Shown: piece after piece, positions 45,188-55,684 of the stretch | Layout of the letters: each line of letters opens with the position of its first letter | Numbering within the stretch: the first letter of the stretch is position 1 | Assembly: GCA_001414345.1 (NCBI GenBank) | Contig: LLCB01000051.1 | Location: 124,001 to 188,000, forward strand | Source of the DNA: Hymenoscyphus infarciens | Lineage: Eukaryota > Ascomycota > Leotiomycetes > Helotiales > Helotiaceae | Length of the DNA: 64,000 bases | Direction of reading: 5' to 3' | Notes under the pieces: model-generated | What the model was told of the DNA's origin: nothing | What the model saw: only the letters and a program-made list of their open reading frames with translations | The model's database searches: none | Translations under genes and position numbers: made by a program

Positions 45188-48048
45188 CATTTGGCAGTCG
45201 GTACGTATTCGACGGTAATCCAGACCTTATCTTAATTTCAGTACTAGTGTGTTTGAAGACCTTGTAATTAGAAAGGCAGAGTGATTTTTTCAAGGGTTCG
45301 AAAAAAAAAACGGACCTTCCTTAGTAATAAAAAAAGTCGTCTTTCTCGAAGACCTAGTTCCTTTTCAACTTGTTTCGTGACACTTTTCTGTAAACGAAAT
45401 TCACAGCTTTCCTGGTAGCCTTTAAACCCCGTCCAGGATTCAGAACCAACCACTTAGAAATAGCCGAGAAGCTTTCTATTAGACTTACAAAGACGACAGC
45501 CAGAGGGCCCCAAAAAATACAAGAAAACCAAATAGCGGACAAGGTTCAAATGTTCCGAAGCCACATGGGGAAATAATCACTCTCCTAACTTTCAATTGGG
45601 GTCACTGGCAGGCCATGATTTGAATCTTGCTAGATTGAAATAGTCTGGATGTTGGCAACACCAAACATTCATCCTGCTCCTGATTAGTGACACCTGGTTT
45701 GTATTCAATCTCACTCTACGCCAAGAGTTGTTGGAAGCTACAGACGACCCCCCCAAGAACTGGAGTTTTACTGGGTCGTCTCGTTTCCATGCCAGAAGTT
45801 GGAAGATTTTCATATGTGGGCGGACTAAGTCCTAAACTTGATTTTTCAGGTTGACGGAGAGAAGTCGGAAGAGTGGCGTTGATTCGATAGTAGGTAAACT
45901 TTCGACACCAGGTTCTGGCTTCATACCTTCATGCCTGATTATCTATCTCAATATTCATGTTTTATAAAGCAGTTGCTTGGAGTCTCTCACTCCCAGCTCC
46001 TTTTGTCTTTCGACGATCTTTTTCGCATCGAAGTCGAACCAATTGTATTTCTTCTAGAAACACATAGAATGTTTTAAGCCACCAAGCGGTGTTTTTATAT
46101 GAACATCAAATCGACAAAAAGTTCAGTGTAACAGGTTTTGCGATTCATTTAAAGGTCGGGAAGAAAAATCTCCCCAAGGTTACAAAGTTGGACGAGGTTC
46201 AGTTGATCTCACAGTACACGTTCCATCTACAGGCACCGTTTCCACAAAATCACTCTTGAGTTTCTGTCAAAAATTGCTACTTATAAATAGTGCGTCCGGG
46301 TGGTAGCACCTCTCTTACTACTCAACCACATCTTTCAGGATTCGTGCCGTATTTCGGTCCTTCTAGGCATCCATTTGCAACGAGCAATCCCGTACCTGAG
46401 AACTCACCGACCTGATTCTGTAGCGAAATGGCGTTTTCTCTTTCTCGAATCAGCACAGCAGAACTGAGAGCGCGAACATTATTTAGAATTGAAGGGGTTC
46501 GACAGTTAGAATTAAATCGACAGTAGTACGGCCGCAGACTGCTTTGTTCTCACTGTAATAGATCACTTTGGGTATTCAGCTCTTTTAGATCAGGTCCCTG
46601 AAAATTTTCGAGACCATTTCAAAAAATATTATTACACATTCTTCCTGATCCCTCACGATATGCAGCTTCTCGTCTCAGGCCCATATGAAGGTTCACCTTG
46701 TCCGTATAAATGCCACGTTTTTAGAATCTATCCAATTGTGGCTCTATGAAATAGAGGTATGCAAGAAAAGACGGAATCTTCAGCCACATGCGATGGAATT
46801 GTTTCTCTCATTTTATCTCAGAGTGGTTTCAAACCTTTAATATAGAACTGTCACGCCGGAATTCATACTGGAGAAGAGGAGAGATGAAGAATTGGTCTTG
46901 ACTAGAAGTTTGCCACTATAGATTGCTTGTCGGTACCATCAATGCCTTCCATGTCTGCTACCCCATCAAGTCCCAGTGATATAGAAGTCCTCAAAAGAGC
47001 TCAAGAACATCCCTTCACCAATCCATGGACTCCCGAATTTCTCGAGAAACCACTGACCACCAGTAATCAGCTCGCAAAAAAATACCAACCCTAGAGAAAC
47101 CTTTATAATGCGATACCATCAGTTCCCCATTCTTTTCTCCAAATCCCTCATACCAGTTCAAGATTCAAAAATATCCGCAAGTAGAGCAATAACCCCAGTA
47201 CTCCCCCGCATTGCATCGTGGACAGTTGGCCTTTTGAGACTCCTTCTTTCCGCTCTCGATTGTGTTTGGATTCTTGGAGATAGATGTTTGATTCATGTTG
47301 ACTTGAGGTTTGGCGTTGACGAAACGTTGTGATTTAATGTTCGCAGCGTCTTGTGGTGTAGATTGTCTTCTTATGAATTTGTTTTGGGGGTAAGCCTAAT
47401 AGCTTGGGTTTCTTGTGGTATGAGTATGTATCTTGTGTCGGGTTGTAAGACTAGAATGGAGTAGTACGGAGGAGATTAAAAAGACACAAAGCTGCTGGGG
47501 ATTTCTGGTATGACGAAAGGCTGCAACAAAACAGCAGTGAATAGTGGTACTTGTTTCAGTGACTCGAAGCTGCTAGAAGAAACAACAGTGCTCATTCAAT
47601 AAGACGCAAGATGAAGCTAATTGCTTCACTGAAGCCTTGCACTCGCAAACACTTGTATTCAAGACAGAGAGCGCTCAAATTGAATTTCTCTTCAGGAACA
47701 AGGGGCAAATTTCAAGATCGAGGCAGCAAACAGCAGATGGAGAATTGAAGGCACTTTTTTCTTAATTTTCTCATTACCCTTAATGAGGAGAAAAGGACGA
47801 ATACACCAAATACACCATGCCGCGGCCCTTGTTTTCATCACCATGAAATACTTTTCACCCCGTATCCGCCCCTACACGGCCCCATTTGCTCACAGTTCCA
47901 ATGAATTTGATGTCCCAATACGGGAGTTGTGCATAGTCGTTTGCATTCATGAAAGTACACCTAAGCAAGCCTGTAAGATGCCAATGTAACCCTCACCCAT
48001 CCAGCAAAATCGACAAGAAAACAAAGACCCCAGAGAAAATCAAGCCAT
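45188..48048. other. Gene-poor region, part 4
   Basis: No credible long gene in about 2.9 kb. One small open frame (46942-47094) is listed separately. The rest is AT-leaning intergenic DNA without repeats that I can define. Confidence 0.4.
46942..47094 (+). CDS. Possible small ORF, 50 residues (hypothetical)
   Basis: ATG 46942 to the TAG at 47092-47094. The product starts MPSMSATPSSPSDIEVLKRA and includes NPWTPEFLEKPLTTSNQLA, which looks more protein-like than its surroundings. A remnant exon of a lost gene or a short peptide are both possible. No homologue is recognised and no splice partner is obvious. Confidence 0.22.
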   Translation: MPSMSATPSSPSDIEVLKRAQEHPFTNPWTPEFLEKPLTTSNQLAKKYQP

Positions 48049-48870
48049 TTATTTCTTAGCAGCGGCAGCCTCATCAGCCTTCTCTCTTGCTCGCTTCTCA
48101 CGCTTGCCGGCGTTTCTTTGGTCGCTTCTTGAATCTCTAAGCTTTCTGAACGCACCACCCTCGATAGCTGCTGGAACATCACCCTTCTTGATTTCTGAGA
48201 AACCGGCCTCGGCGTTGACGATTGGAAGACCAGCCTTGACGTTGGAGATGGTGTTCTTGGCGTTGGAAACCTCCTCCTTGGTAGCATCACCCTTCTTGTA
48301 TTGTCCGACTTTGCGGGGGAAGAGGATGAGGCGGGCGCGGTAGGCCTTTAGGCGGTCGACGTTGGCAACGAGGGATTCGGTGGAGAGGTTTTGGCGGCGG
48401 GGGTCAACGGAGATGCCGATTGTTGGTGCGAGCTTGCGGGGGATACCAGCTTCCTGTGGTATTTGTTAGAATCCAATTCCTTCGCGATTCCGACGTCCTC
48501 AAATTCCCTACCTTCAACTCGGTCAAGGTGAAACCACGTCCAGCTCGTACGCGGCGGTTGTACTTGAGTGTTGGGCATCGAACAATAGGTCTCAACTTGT
48601 CGACTGGTCGTGGTGCGACAGCTGATGCCTTTGCAAGACGAGCATTGCGGCGTCTGAGCTTTCGTCCGGGCTATCAATTCCAAATTAGATTCTCCTCTGC
48701 CTGCCAGTCTACGACTCCATCTTGGGTTGATTTACCTGGTCGAAGTGAACGCGGACTCGTCGCTGCCAATCCTTTCGGAAATCTAGCTACAATTTAGTAC
48801 TCAATTAGAACCGAGGGTGAGAGAAATCCTTACGGTTGTGCGGGATCTGCTGGTTGTGCTTGATCGCCAT
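48049..48870 (-). CDS. RPL13: 60S ribosomal protein eL13
   Basis: A structural protein of the large ribosomal subunit, 215 residues from four exons (48834-48870, 48736-48782, 48512-48670, 48049-48453). The three introns are 51, 65 and 58 nt with GTAAGG, GTAAAT and GTAGGG donors. The spliced start MAIKHNQQIPHNHFRKDWQR is diagnostic. The segment VRCPTLKYNRRVRAGRGFTL follows, then GIPRKLAPTIGISVDPRRQN, and an Ala/Lys-rich end closing in AAAAKK. Early clustered introns are usual for fungal ribosomal-protein genes. Length and sequence fit the family, and nothing is missing. Confidence 0.97.
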
Positions 48871-49524
48871 TTTGTGTCGTTTGTCGGGATGCGATCAAGG
48901 AAGATGTCGTCGAGAAGTCGAAATATTTTGGCTCGAGTTGAAGCGAGCCCTCACGCACAGTAGTTTTCGAAAATTGTTTGTGGTGCCTAGGATATGAGGC
49001 TAAAGAGGCGATAAGTCACGTGGTCTAGTGTGAACTTAATAAAGCGGCAAGAGATCTAGAACGAGATAATGAATGAAACAGAGGCTTATGTGTTCAGAGA
49101 GGATTGGATGCGAAATGGTACGGTAGAAATGAGACTGTAACTAAGTAGGTAGGTAACATGTAGTTGAATACACTCTATCAAGATGGGAAGCTGTTGACCA
49201 ACCTGATTGCTTACAGAAGCTTCTTCTCTTAACTTAGTTTCTGAATCTGAACCATTGGTAGTAACTATTTCAGTTATTCTAAACAGCTGAATCATTTGCT
49301 CGGTTGTGTTACAGTATATGAGTTTGAGAGGTTGAAGCCTCCACTGGGCTACATGGCTCATCACGTGAATATCTGATCAAACTCGGGAAAATGTTGACCG
49401 ATCCCCCGATTCTAAGCGAGCTAGCTGCCATCTCTCAGGTATAAATATCTGGCCACCCTCCATTCCTTTCATCTTTTTTTTTTCTTTCCCATACTTACCT
49501 TCTTGGCAAGATCCGCGCTCAAGT
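48871..49524. promoter_or_regulatory. Promoter region between eL13 and the 49525 ORF
   Basis: A 654-bp interval. Near its right end a TATAAATA (49440-49447), then a CT-rich tract (49460-49500), precede the ATG at 49525. That is a typical fungal core promoter layout. The left end is the eL13 promoter. Confidence 0.45.
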
Positions 49525-49932
49525 ATGCGGACTTGGCAGAACGAGATCTCCATTGCACAGCGGGGTATCGAGATCTGTTCAGTATCCTTCGGGGTCCTGA
49601 TCGGGGGAATTTTTGATTGCATTCAACGGCTTGTCCGTCATCTTTTCATTGTATGGGTTGCCTCGAGCGGCCGTATGAAGAAGAGGATTTGTGGGTTTGG
49701 TCTGCGGACAGGCAGTGTTAAGAAGGTAAATATGAAGAAGAAAAAGAAATCGCTGCACCAAGGTTGGCTCGCTCTTCCGCTTTTTCCTCCTAAAGTTGAT
49801 TCTAATTTGGGAAGGGGCTCTGGCTTTTCTCTTCTTCATCGCTCCTTCCGTTTGAATTGCTCTCGTGGTTATTATGCGCGATATCAGCCAAAGATCTTTG
49901 GATATATGGTGCGCTGTGCGAGCGATTTGTAA
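49525..49932 (+). CDS. Hypothetical protein, 135 residues
   Basis: ATG 49525 lies about 80 bp downstream of a TATA box and a CT-rich stretch, which favours a real transcript. The product begins MRTWQNEISIAQRGIEICSV, followed by a hydrophobic stretch (SFGVLIGGIFDCI) and a basic region with KKVNMKKKKKS. The second half (after about residue 75) is less protein-like, so an intron or an earlier stop may be involved. The family is not recognised. A small membrane-associated or mitochondrial protein is possible, but this is only inference. Confidence 0.35.
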   Translation: MRTWQNEISIAQRGIEICSVSFGVLIGGIFDCIQRLVRHLFIVWVASSGRMKKRICGFGLRTGSVKKVNMKKKKKSLHQGWLALPLFPPKVDSNLGRGSGFSLLHRSFRLNCSRGYYARYQPKIFGYMVRCASDL

Positions 49933-50590
49933 GGCCATCGATCTCTCAAAGATTATCTAATAGGAAAAAGAATAGGCGAAGAACTTTCCATACTGTAAAG
50001 TGCGAGTTGCAACGAAAATAGATCCGTTGGTTCTACAGATTCATCGCTGCAATATACCCTTGGTGGATGGACACAGATATAGACTAGATCACCCACCATA
50101 TCAAGCGTGATTCTATAGTTCCCATTATTCCACGTAAATCTGAATATTCTCCTAACGTTTCCGGGATGATGAAATCAATTGTCCCAGAAGAATTCAGGTT
50201 ATGAAGAGGATCTCGTTACGATGAGGTCGGTCTTGCCTAGATGTCAATTTTGATGGATTGTCTCAGAGCTCATCGATATCATTTGCACTTATCAACATAC
50301 GAAATACATTGCATGGCCCTGGAGCTCTCATCAATTCAGGTGGTTTCAACGCCGACGAATTGAAGTCATCAAACATAAGTAGATGAAGCTTAATTAGCTC
50401 CAGGTGGTAGGGTAGGTACCTGGCTAAATCAAATCACATGATCACTTCGCGACTCCAAATCCATCGCGACTTCCCAAAAAGTGTCCTCAATCATCAGCCT
50501 CACTCTTTACGAACCACAGTCTTTTTCCAACTCTACACCCGTCGCGCAATTCTGCAAACCCGTCTCCGAAAGATTTACGCAGTCGCGATT
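49933..50590. other. Intergenic region upstream of DPM3
   Basis: About 660 bp with no gene signal; the DPM3 promoter should lie in its right part. Confidence 0.4.
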
Positions 50591-51211
50591 ATGACTCGAG
50601 CTCAGCAAACCATTTCCATTGGCCTTCTGGTCACCTCCGTAGGTCCCCCCCTTCGTGAAACTCGATTGCGATTTCGAGATTTGGGCGCAACATGAATTAA
50701 TTGATTGATAGCTCTACTTGGCGCTTTACCTACAACTTATTCCTCTACCAAATCTGGTTGCGGAACAGATTATTCCTGTTGTACGTTCTACTCTTCCTTT
50801 CGCGGAACCCCCTCCAGATATTCCTCCAAGCGCTACCATCGAAATAGCGGAAGAGCAGCTTCAAGCCTGGCTATACAATGCTGTTTATAGTTTACGCAAG
50901 TAGCAAACGGGGCTCTGCTACAAGGCTTGGGACTTTGAAGAGGGAATGGAGGAGAAAGTCTCAAGAAGCCCTGCCTCTTGCATTCGAGGATATTTATACA
51001 GTGGCCTCATCTCAAACTTGTCGAATCCTGCTAACGCTCGTGTTTCTAGCTGCCATTCTGGGGTCTTGTTTCTTTCGGCGCCTACCTTCTATTCAGTCTC
51101 GGACTCGGCGTATTCACATTCAACGATGTACCAAAGGCACATGCAGAACTTATGAAGGAAATCGACTTGGCTAGAGCGGACTTGAGAACAAAGGGTGTCG
51201 ATGTTGATTAG
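50591..51211 (+). CDS. dpm3: Dolichol-phosphate mannosyltransferase subunit 3
   Basis: A small ER membrane protein that anchors and stabilises the catalytic subunit of dolichol-phosphate-mannose synthase, which supplies mannose for N-glycans, O-mannosylation and GPI anchors. Three exons (50591-50638, 50712-50780, 51050-51211) give 92 residues, the usual length. Intron 1 is 73 nt (GTAGGT to GATAG). Intron 2 is 269 nt (GTACGT donor, GCTAACG branch site, TTCTAG acceptor), unusually long here. The protein begins MTRAQQTISIGLLVTSLYLA, has two transmembrane helices (the second in LVSFGAYLLFSLGLGVF), then TFNDVPKAHAELMKEIDLAR, the conserved cytosolic tail. Intron 2 stays open for 41 codons after the second exon. 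It converges with the minus-strand gene at 51395. Confidence 0.93.
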
Positions 51212-51394
51212 ATGGGTAGTGTTTTGATTGCAGCGGTTGGAAGCATGGTGCTTAGGACAATATGGAAGTTGTTATGAGGGTATCAGGAGGTTCACAATCA
51301 TAAATAAGAGCCCGGAACCTGGCTCATGAAGGAAGTCTATGGCGTCCGTCCGTATATACAAGGCCTTCATCTCGTGTACAATCCCTCTATACCA

Positions 51395-52117
51395 TTACCC
51401 AGTGGTACCTTCTCGAGCATGTTTCTCCTTCAATCTCTTCTCCTGCTTCATAAACTCCCTTATCCCGACAGGAATGCCCTTAAACAAATCATCACTACTC
51501 AAATCAGCATTCAACCCCGTCCCCCAATTACTCTCACTCCCACCCCCATCATCATCCATACTAATCATCGTATGCTTTGCCCCCTTCTCTCCCTCGCCCA
51601 GCATCAACCCCGTCCCAGATACTCCTTTCCTCCTCTTCTTTGCCTTTTCCAACTTCTGCTCTTTCATCAAAGCTTTATCTGCTTCCTTCCTAGCAGCCGC
51701 CCATTCTACAAGCTCATCTCCGTATCGATCCCATACGCAGTTTACGCACCCACTCATACAGCAATTATCTGGTTCGGAGGGTTTGGGAGGTACCCATATG
51801 CCTGCCACTAATGTGCTCTTCTTTTTGATCTCGGATCTTCGTTCTAGGGGCGAGGACAGGCGGGAGGAGAAGAGGATTGCTGCTTCGGGTGCTGCTGGTT
51901 CTTCGTCTCTCGCAACGATAGGAGGGGTTGAGGAGGGTGTTGCTGTTGTGGGCGGTTTGCTGGCTATTGTTGGCGATGAGGATTCGAGGATCGAGTCGTA
52001 ATAACCGCCTATTGGGTTGGCTTGGTTATTCCGTAGAGAGTGGCGGGTATGGAAATGTCGGAGTGCGGGAGTTTGGCGTATGCGCTGGGTTGCGCGGAGG
52101 AGGAACCTGGTTTCCAT
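51395..52117 (-). CDS. Oxidoreductase-like domain protein, probably mitochondrial
   Basis: A single-exon protein of 240 residues. The N-terminus (METRFLLRATQRIRQTPALR) is basic and lacks acidic residues after position 2, as in mitochondrial targeting peptides. The central block VPPKPSEPDNCCMSGCVNCV, continuing WDRYGDELVEW, is the signature of the oxidoreductase-like family (PF09791; related to human OXLD1 and yeast YPL107W). Its four cysteines suggest metal or redox binding. The C-terminal half is charged and poorly ordered. Molecular function of the family is not established. It diverges from the gene at 52652 (534-bp shared promoter) and converges with DPM3. Confidence 0.85.
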   Translation of the reverse strand: METRFLLRATQRIRQTPALRHFHTRHSLRNNQANPIGGYYDSILESSSPTIASKPPTTATPSSTPPIVARDEEPAAPEAAILFSSRLSSPLERRSEIKKKSTLVAGIWVPPKPSEPDNCCMSGCVNCVWDRYGDELVEWAAARKEADKALMKEQKLEKAKKRRKGVSGTGLMLGEGEKGAKHTMISMDDDGGGSESNWGTGLNADLSSDDLFKGIPVGIREFMKQEKRLKEKHAREGTTG

Positions 52118-52651
52118 TTTGTGATATGAATATTCTCTCTTCGACTAGAGAATTAGGGAATGGAGGATTGTGTTATCGAGAAATCATTTAGGTTTCTGGG
52201 AGGTTGGAGCTGTTGACTGTCGCAAAGGCAAAAGCGGATTTCCAAGCTTCCAATGCCCGCGCCGACAACCTCGGACGTCATTGTGTTTGTTGATCGTAGA
52301 CTTTTTGGGTACTTTGCAGTGTTTTTGCGAAGGCCAATGGAACTTATTAACTTGTATTCATTAACAATGTTTCAAATGTCGCTATTTAGTTCATTTCATT
52401 TTTCAAAAGATTATATAATTTGGCCGATGGAGCTCTCTACTCATTGCGACCCCGGAGCCTCATTCTCATTTCAGGTGCTTCAGAGGGTCTCCCCTCGGCG
52501 CGTCCTCCTAAAGGTTACGCGACTCCAACAATACACGACCAAATCCGACAACAACCTTCACTCCCATAGTTAAGCAATTTGAATATCACAGCTCGACGTA
52601 TATTCATAACTGCAGAAGATGTAAATCGCATGATTAATTACCACCGTACGA
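52118..52651. promoter_or_regulatory. Divergent promoter, 534 bp
   Basis: Lies between the starts of the oxidoreductase-like gene (minus) and the 1010-residue gene (plus). No coding sequence. I see no strong TATA box. Confidence 0.4.
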
Positions 52652-55600
52652 ATGGAAGACTCCCCTGCGAAGCGGCGCAAAACGTCGCCGACGACCTCAA
52701 TCCCCATCAACGCGCCCACAACCCCAAGTCGCATTCCTGTGCCGCGAAAAGATGGGGATAAAACTGCTACGAATAGACCTTCCTTTGCTTCGCCTACGAA
52801 AGCGAGTATCGCAAGACATAATCCCCAATTGCTGAATCGGCCTTCATCGTCTGGGGTTGGGGCAGAGAAACCGAATGGGAAGGGGAAACTGGATGATCTA
52901 TTCGCGAAGTACCTGGGGGAATCGCCTGTTGAGAACGAGGCCTTAGGGCCAACGGAGGAATCGGGAAGACCAGTATCGCAAGGAACTATAAGACAAGGAG
53001 GAGATGAGGCAACGCAGGAAAAACCTCGACCCGTTACTCCAAAAGGAAAAAGTGCGGGAGTGACTGGGAAACCAAGGAGGAGGTCTCAGTCACCTATAAA
53101 ATCGCCGGTCAAAAGACAGAACTTTACGGCTTCAGCGAATGTTCCGGAGATATATCGAGGGGAATTACCGGACAACCCATTTGTAAAGAAAGGAGGATTG
53201 CGGCGGTCACCAACGTCTTCACAAGTTGACACTATACCGAATTCGAACCCCTCTCAGGAAGTTCCAAACGATGTTAACCCGTTTCAAAAACGGACTGGGT
53301 TGAGAAGGTCACCTATTTCATCGCAGCCAGTTGCGGCTCTGTCCCTGCAAGCTGAAATCGAAAAGGAGCCTTCCCAAGTTCAAAGCCAGCCAGAAACACC
53401 ACCGCCAATGCCTGAACCCCCTTTACGAAAGCTTCCAGCTAATTTGCAAGCGCCTACGATGCTGGAGTCATCTATTGCTCAAATTGGAGGTTTCCCGGGA
53501 ATGTCACCAGTACGAAAGGGGGCTTTGAGGAGAACGCCTCCTGGGATTGTAGCTTCGCAACCTTTAGAGCTTCCTGCGAATGACGATGATGCTCAAGTTG
53601 TAGACGAACAGGTCGCAAACGAACTCGAACGCCCAAAAAAGGGGGCGAGGATATCGCCAGTATTACCTTCTTCACCACCTGTGGAGAGTACCACCCCAAA
53701 AGAGTCAGAAAACCCAATACCACTCCGAAGGGGTCTCAGAAGAACACCGCCGGGAGCTATATCGCAAACTCCTGTAACTGCGAAGGAACCCCCAGCCTCT
53801 CCTGCTGAGAACGAGAATCGAGATGAACAGCCTCTCAAGTCTAGGCTGAGGAGCTCACCAAACAATTCTCTCCAGCCAGTCTCAACAGTCGAGATAAACG
53901 CTGCGAGCCAGGAAAGGCAGCCTGAAGTTACGACATTCCGAAAATCTGCCTTGCGTAGGACGCCGCCACTAGTGGAAGCCTCTGTTGCGACGAAAACCGT
54001 AGAGAGAAGCGGAAATTCTCCCGATCAGGCACCATTAGAGCCAAGAACAACACGCAAAGGTGCACTAAGGAGGAGTAGTCCTGTTGTACTCATCAATGGC
54101 TCTGGTAACCTGCAAGCTCCCAATGCCCAGAACGAGTCAACGACCCCTACAGCACCAGTTCCTGCCATTGCTAGAACGTCTCTCGGAGCAATTGCAAACG
54201 AGGTTTTACCTCCTCAGTTTGAGGAATCAGCAATCTCACTACCAGCAAAGAAAGATGTGTTCAGTAATATTCAGCGTCAAGCAAAACCCGTCATACCTCT
54301 CGAGTTCCCTAAAAATGTGGATATACCTCAGCCTGCCGATATGATGGAGCTTGGGCGACCAAGTAAACCTGGGTTCCATGGAGAGCCCGAATTACCACCT
54401 ACTCCAACTCAGCAAGGCATTGATGATCCAGTTGTGACGACACCTCCAGCCGGTATTCATAACACTCCGAGCAAGAGAGGTAGAAGGAACGCAGCTTTGG
54501 GCGAGAGATTGAAATCTTCGCCTCTGAAGCCGCGTAGCCAGCCCACGGAACCAAGTCAGGAAGTCATCCCAGATTCGCAGCCAGAAATTGTCTCGCGACC
54601 AAAGCCGAAAGCCGACAAAACAGCAAAACGGCGTAAATCTGCTAGATTTATCATTCCTGAAGATCCACACGCGGAGAAGAAGAAGGCTAGAGATGCTTTA
54701 CTAAAACAGCTGCAAGAACTACAAGCAGATGTAGCCCCCGCGAACCAGGAAAATGAGCGGTTACGAGTCCACCAGCAGGCAGGAAAGCGACGTGCGCCTG
54801 TGGCTCCCAACCCAGAGGAACTGCTAGCATTTCTAATACGGTCTACGGAGCAGCCAGCTAAACCGGAGTCAAAGCCAGCCAGCATATTCAAATCCATCAA
54901 CTCATTCCTACCGTTTTCCACTCGTCGAAAGACGAAAACTATCAGCCTTTCGGATCTCGAAAAGCCATTACCTTCTCATCTCCCAACACATCAAGATGAC
55001 CCTCTTCCGTTTCTCCAAGCTTTCTCGCCGTTGCAATTTACATCAACCATCACCCTCGAACCCGAGAATCTGACATTACAGAATTATGTTATCCAAGCCT
55101 CTCATCCCTCCGGTCTATTCGCTGCGAGGATAGATATGATCGTTGATTCAGAAAGTTTATCTATCAAGCAACTTGAAGTTCCGAAACTGGATCCTTCCTC
55201 TGAGAAGGAGCTGGGGCCTTTTGTGAGGGAGAAAGCTGGTTGGGAGGGGAGTTTGAGTAAGAACCTTGGGGTTGTTTGTTGGGCTATGGGGAGGTGGACG
55301 GAGGTTGCGGTTAAGAGGGCGAGGTTTTGGTGTGAGGTTCAGAGTCAACTTGGGACTACTGAAGCGAGAGCGAATTGTTTGAAGACTTTGAAGGTGGGGA
55401 GGAAACGGAAGAGAAGAGCTGTTGTTGAGGAGGAGGAGGAGGAGGAGGGTAGTGATGATGGGAAAACGGGTGGGGTGTGGACTAGGAAACAGCTTTTACT
55501 TCATATGGGACGGACGAGTATGGAATTGAAGAGTGAGGATGTGGAAGTTCTGGTGGAGTGGAAGATTGGGTTTGATTGGACGGGTGAGGCGGAGAGTGTT

Positions 55601-55684
55601 GTTGAGGCTTGTGCTAGGGTGCCGAGGAGTTGTGAGTTGTCCCCATTATCCCCCCCCCCCCCCCCCCCCGTTTTTTTTTTGTAA
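52652..55684 (+). CDS. 1010-residue repeat protein, possibly CENP-O-like kinetochore protein
   Basis: A single-exon nuclear-type protein starting MEDSPAKRRKTSPTTSIPIN. The first half is disordered with at least seven copies of a (K/R)-x-(G/S)-(A/G)-LRR-(S/T)-P motif near residues 181, 213, 287, 359, 396, 430 and 468 (for example RKGALRRTPPG, KSALRRTPP), likely phospho-sites or binding motifs. A basic segment KRRKSARFIIPEDP precedes a coiled coil near residues 673-705. The C-terminal third (about 750-913) is folded: FTSTITLEPENLTLQNYVIQ, then HPSGLFAARIDMIVDS and VCWAMGRWTEVAVKRARFW. This recalls the CENP-O/Mcm21 family, but I recognise it only loosely. A 20-C run followed by 10 T (55650-55680) lies just before the stop, so the last residues are unreliable. 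Confidence 0.85.
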   Translation: MEDSPAKRRKTSPTTSIPINAPTTPSRIPVPRKDGDKTATNRPSFASPTKASIARHNPQLLNRPSSSGVGAEKPNGKGKLDDLFAKYLGESPVENEALGPTEESGRPVSQGTIRQGGDEATQEKPRPVTPKGKSAGVTGKPRRRSQSPIKSPVKRQNFTASANVPEIYRGELPDNPFVKKGGLRRSPTSSQVDTIPNSNPSQEVPNDVNPFQKRTGLRRSPISSQPVAALSLQAEIEKEPSQVQSQPETPPPMPEPPLRKLPANLQAPTMLESSIAQIGGFPGMSPVRKGALRRTPPGIVASQPLELPANDDDAQVVDEQVANELERPKKGARISPVLPSSPPVESTTPKESENPIPLRRGLRRTPPGAISQTPVTAKEPPASPAENENRDEQPLKSRLRSSPNNSLQPVSTVEINAASQERQPEVTTFRKSALRRTPPLVEASVATKTVERSGNSPDQAPLEPRTTRKGALRRSSPVVLINGSGNLQAPNAQNESTTPTAPVPAIARTSLGAIANEVLPPQFEESAISLPAKKDVFSNIQRQAKPVIPLEFPKNVDIPQPADMMELGRPSKPGFHGEPELPPTPTQQGIDDPVVTTPPAGIHNTPSKRGRRNAALGERLKSSPLKPRSQPTEPSQEVIPDSQPEIVSRPKPKADKTAKRRKSARFIIPEDPHAEKKKARDALLKQLQELQADVAPANQENERLRVHQQAGKRRAPVAPNPEELLAFLIRSTEQPAKPESKPASIFKSINSFLPFSTRRKTKTISLSDLEKPLPSHLPTHQDDPLPFLQAFSPLQFTSTITLEPENLTLQNYVIQASHPSGLFAARIDMIVDSESLSIKQLEVPKLDPSSEKELGPFVREKAGWEGSLSKNLGVVCWAMGRWTEVAVKRARFWCEVQSQLGTTEARANCLKTLKVGRKRKRRAVVEEEEEEEGSDDGKTGGVWTRKQLLLHMGRTSMELKSEDVEVLVEWKIGFDWTGEAESVVEACARVPRSCELSPLSPPPPPPVFFL

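Noticed and set aside
45354..45542. Hydrophobic minus-strand open frame of about 62 codons
   Set aside because: It starts without good context, shows no conservation signals and is not longer than chance in this composition.
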